This document shows, piece after piece, positions 5,644 to 6,976 of a DNA stretch of 6,976 bases. The translations under genes and the position numbers were made by a program. Below the pieces are notes generated by a model. The model had not been told where the DNA came from. It saw only the letters and a list, made by a program, of their open reading frames with translations, and made no database searches. The DNA is from Elusimicrobia bacterium CG08_land_8_20_14_0_20_59_10 (GTDB taxonomy: Bacteria > Elusimicrobiota > Elusimicrobia > Elusimicrobiales > UBA9959), in contig PEXO01000002.1 of the NCBI GenBank assembly GCA_002779045.1, forward strand, positions 1 through 6,976. The letters are read 5' to 3'. Each line of letters begins with the position of its first letter. Within the stretch, counting starts at the first letter, position 1.

Positions 5644-5671
5644 TCTATAATACTTAGGCAGCAATGCTAAG
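5568..5671 (+). promoter_or_regulatory. Structured 5' leader upstream of the Fe-S/flavin operon
   Basis: Three hairpins follow one another. ATTAG/CTAAT (5568-5572/5578-5582) has a five-base loop. A 9-bp stem pairs 5585-5593 with 5625-5634, with one bulged base (5629). A third pairs CTTAG-CA with TG-CTAAG (5653-5660/5665-5671), with one bulged G and a GCAA tetraloop. Inside the long stem two alternatives compete: CCCC/GGGG (5605-5608/5619-5622), or a GAAA-capped helix formed from 5595-5608. Mutually exclusive helices ending close to the ribosome-binding site at 5679 are typical of cis-regulatory RNA. I match it to no known riboswitch class. Confidence 0.35.
5646..5651 (+). promoter_or_regulatory. 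TATAAT hexamer, possible -10 of the Fe-S/flavin operon
   Basis: A perfect TATAAT lies 39 bases before the GTG start, but no recognisable -35 lies 16-18 bases upstream and there is no extended -10 TG. If used, the transcript would start near 5658 and the long stem at 5585-5634 would not be transcribed from it. The promoter and leader interpretations therefore compete. Confidence 0.3.
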
Positions 5672-5678
5672 CCGTAAC

Positions 5679-5683
5679 GGAGG
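5679..5683 (+). promoter_or_regulatory. Shine-Dalgarno GGAGG that fixes the GTG start at 5691
   Basis: GGAGG lies seven bases before GTG 5691, the ideal spacing. The in-frame ATG at 5664 lies upstream of this site and inside the GCAA-capped hairpin, and has no ribosome-binding site of its own. GTG is therefore preferred. Confidence 0.8.
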
Positions 5684-5690
5684 CCGCGCA

Positions 5691-6725
5691 GTGAATTATC
5701 ACATACTCGCAAAGAAAGATCTGGACGGGTTTATTAAAGAACTCGCCGGGAATATGAAGGTGTGCGCCCCTGTAGCCAAAGGGCACAATAACTTCGCTTT
5801 TGAGGAAGTTACTTCGGCCGGGGAAATAGCGATAAACTACATTCCCACCATACTTCCTCCCAAGAAGTACTTCATGCCCCAGCGCGAAAAGATGCTGGAT
5901 TTCGATATCTCGAAGGACAAGCCGGAGGACGCCGCCCCGCTGGAGGCGCCCGAACTGGCCCTTTTCGGGGTGCATACCTGCGACCTGGCGGGCATACAGT
6001 GCCTGAACATGGTCTTCTCCGAGAGGCCGCGGGACCACAACTACCTGCGCCGCAAAGAGAATGTCTTTATAATCGGCCTGGAGTGCCTGTCGTATTGCGA
6101 CGGCAATGCCAGCTGCGCGCTGGTCGGCAATCATTTCCCCAACGGCGGCTACGACCTGTTCTTTACCGACCTGGGCGATAGTTTCATCGTCCATGTGAAC
6201 ACACAGAAGGGCGAGGAACTGGTGGAAGGCATGAGCATGCCGAAGGCCTCTTCCGCCGATCTGGCCGCGCTGGACAAGGTCCGCGAGGCAAAAAAGGCCC
6301 TTTTCCATAACGAGATAGGCGTGGGCCCGAAGACGCTGGCGGGGATCTTTGATAAAAGCCTGAAGAGCAAGGTCTGGCAGGATATGGGAAGCCGCTGCGT
6401 TTCCTGCGGCAACTGCACCAATGTTTGTCCCACCTGCTATTGCTTCGACATGGCCGATACCATAAACCTGGACATGAAGACCGGTTCGCGCAACCGCACC
6501 TGGGATTCCTGCCAGTTCGAGACTTTCGCCGCGGTGGCCGGCGGCGAGAACTTCCGGCCGGAGCGGGCCGAGCGCCAGCGCCACCGTTTCTTCCGCAAGT
6601 TCAAATACCCGCTGGACAAGTTCTATCGTCCCTTCTGCACCGGCTGCGGCCGCTGCACGCGCGCCTGCATGGCCAGGATCAGCCTTAAGGATACCCTCAA
6701 GGCCCTTGCCGCAGAGACCAACTAA
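5691..6725 (+). CDS. Fe-S electron-transfer subunit, sulfhydrogenase beta / AsrA-like 4Fe-4S protein
   Basis: A 344-residue cytoplasmic iron-sulfur protein of the family containing sulfhydrogenase beta subunit (HydB) and anaerobic sulfite reductase subunit A. The N-terminal half has the family's GVHTCDLAGIQ (93-103), RRKENVFIIGLEC (120-132) and further Cys136 and Cys142. The C-terminal half carries one ferredoxin-like cluster motif at Cys236/239/242/246, leading into the family signature CPTCYCFDM (246-254), then WDSCQFETFA (271-280), then a second motif at Cys316/319/322/326. Such subunits pass electrons between a flavin subunit and a catalytic partner. The second motif ends CMARI, lacking the usual Pro. 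The flavin subunit starts 10 bases downstream, as in hydBG gene order. No catalytic hydrogenase or reductase subunit is visible, so the complex's identity is open. Confidence 0.88.
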   Translation: MNYHILAKKDLDGFIKELAGNMKVCAPVAKGHNNFAFEEVTSAGEIAINYIPTILPPKKYFMPQREKMLDFDISKDKPEDAAPLEAPELALFGVHTCDLAGIQCLNMVFSERPRDHNYLRRKENVFIIGLECLSYCDGNASCALVGNHFPNGGYDLFFTDLGDSFIVHVNTQKGEELVEGMSMPKASSADLAALDKVREAKKALFHNEIGVGPKTLAGIFDKSLKSKVWQDMGSRCVSCGNCTNVCPTCYCFDMADTINLDMKTGSRNRTWDSCQFETFAAVAGGENFRPERAERQRHRFFRKFKYPLDKFYRPFCTGCGRCTRACMARISLKDTLKALAAETN

Positions 6726-6735
6726 GAGGAGATTT

Positions 6736-6976
6736 ATGACCGAGGAAATAAAGAACTCCAACTGGAAGCCCCGCAAGGGGCAGATCATAGCCGCTAAGCA
6801 GATGACGGCCGCCGAGAAGTGGTTCGAGATAAAGCTCGACGACGGCGACCTTGACCACGAGCCCGGGCAGTTCGTGCAGGTGGAACTCTATGGCATAGGC
6901 GAAGCGCCCGTCTCCGTCTGTTCCAGCCCCACCAGGCGCGGCTCCTTTGAGCTGACCGTGCGCGCCGCCGGCCGGC
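6736..6976 (+). CDS. FAD/NAD(P)-binding oxidoreductase subunit (HydG/AsrB-like), 3' truncated by window
   Basis: The first 80 codons are present and the gene continues past the window. GAGGAG at 6726-6731 precedes the ATG by four bases. The protein starts with a ferredoxin-reductase-type FAD domain: PGQFVQVELYGIGEAPVSVC (44-63) and SFELTVRAAGR (70-80) match the flavin-binding strand region of sulfhydrogenase gamma, AsrB and related diaphorase subunits. In those complexes it exchanges electrons with NAD(P)H and hands them to the Fe-S subunit encoded just upstream. The NAD-binding half and the 2Fe-2S cysteines expected near the C-terminus are not in view. Gene order Fe-S subunit then flavin subunit is that of hydBGDA operons, but also occurs in heterodisulfide-reductase-linked modules, so the partner is unknown. 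Confidence 0.88.
   Translation, partial: MTEEIKNSNWKPRKGQIIAAKQMTAAEKWFEIKLDDGDLDHEPGQFVQVELYGIGEAPVSVCSSPTRRGSFELTVRAAGR

Noticed and set aside
5664..5690. ATG 5664 as start of the Fe-S subunit
   Set aside because: It lies within a hairpin and upstream of the only good GGAGG. GTG 5691 has ideal spacing and the family-like N-terminus.
5667..6788. 373-codon minus-strand ORF opposite the Fe-S subunit
   Set aside because: It is antisense to a gene with clear cysteine-cluster signatures and spans two plus-strand genes. Its composition is that of a shadow frame.

Overview
The window is a GC-rich, densely packed bacterial chromosomal segment with short intergenic gaps. It carries seven complete protein genes and the start of an eighth. 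The gene set (a secreted SpoIID/LytB peptidoglycan enzyme, UppP, an RsmD methyltransferase, and an Fe-S plus flavin module of the sulfhydrogenase/anaerobic sulfite reductase type) points to an anaerobic bacterium with peptidoglycan. The lineage cannot be settled from this sequence. Elusimicrobiota or a neighbouring anaerobic phylum is only a guess.

Layout: positions 1-190 hold no convincing gene. Their main content is a seven-base repeat array (CCRGTRR) with an inverted partner arm, and the partner arm supplies the stop codon of the next gene. Positions 191-1525 (minus) encode a response-regulator receiver domain fused to a metallo-beta-lactamase-fold hydrolase. A short AT-rich divergent region (1526-1627) carries overlapping -10-like hexamers on both strands inside a palindrome. 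It leads on the plus strand into rsmD (1628-2206) and, with no gap, a small RecB-type Fe-S nuclease (2207-2953).

Convergent to these is a minus-strand operon transcribed from about 5410 down to 2981: a SixA-like histidine phosphatase, a SpoIID/LytB-domain protein with a TTG start, and uppP. Each junction is a translational overlap (4 and 8 bases), so the three are almost certainly co-transcribed. Two of the three act in cell-wall metabolism.

The 280-base gap at 5411-5690 separates that operon from a divergent plus-strand operon. It is unusually structured: a terminator-like hairpin, a possible 29-codon reading frame with its own Shine-Dalgarno sequence, a 9-bp stem region and a GNRA-capped hairpin all precede the ribosome-binding site. 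The operon begins with an Fe-S subunit (5691-6725) and continues with an FAD/NAD(P)-binding subunit cut by the window end (6736 onward). This pair is the electron-transfer module of sulfhydrogenase-type NiFe hydrogenases, anaerobic sulfite reductase and related complexes. The catalytic subunit, if there is one, lies outside the window.

Most genes here belong to known families. The strongest candidates for something undescribed are the structured leader and possible small ORF at 5512-5690, and the inverted heptad array at 94-197.
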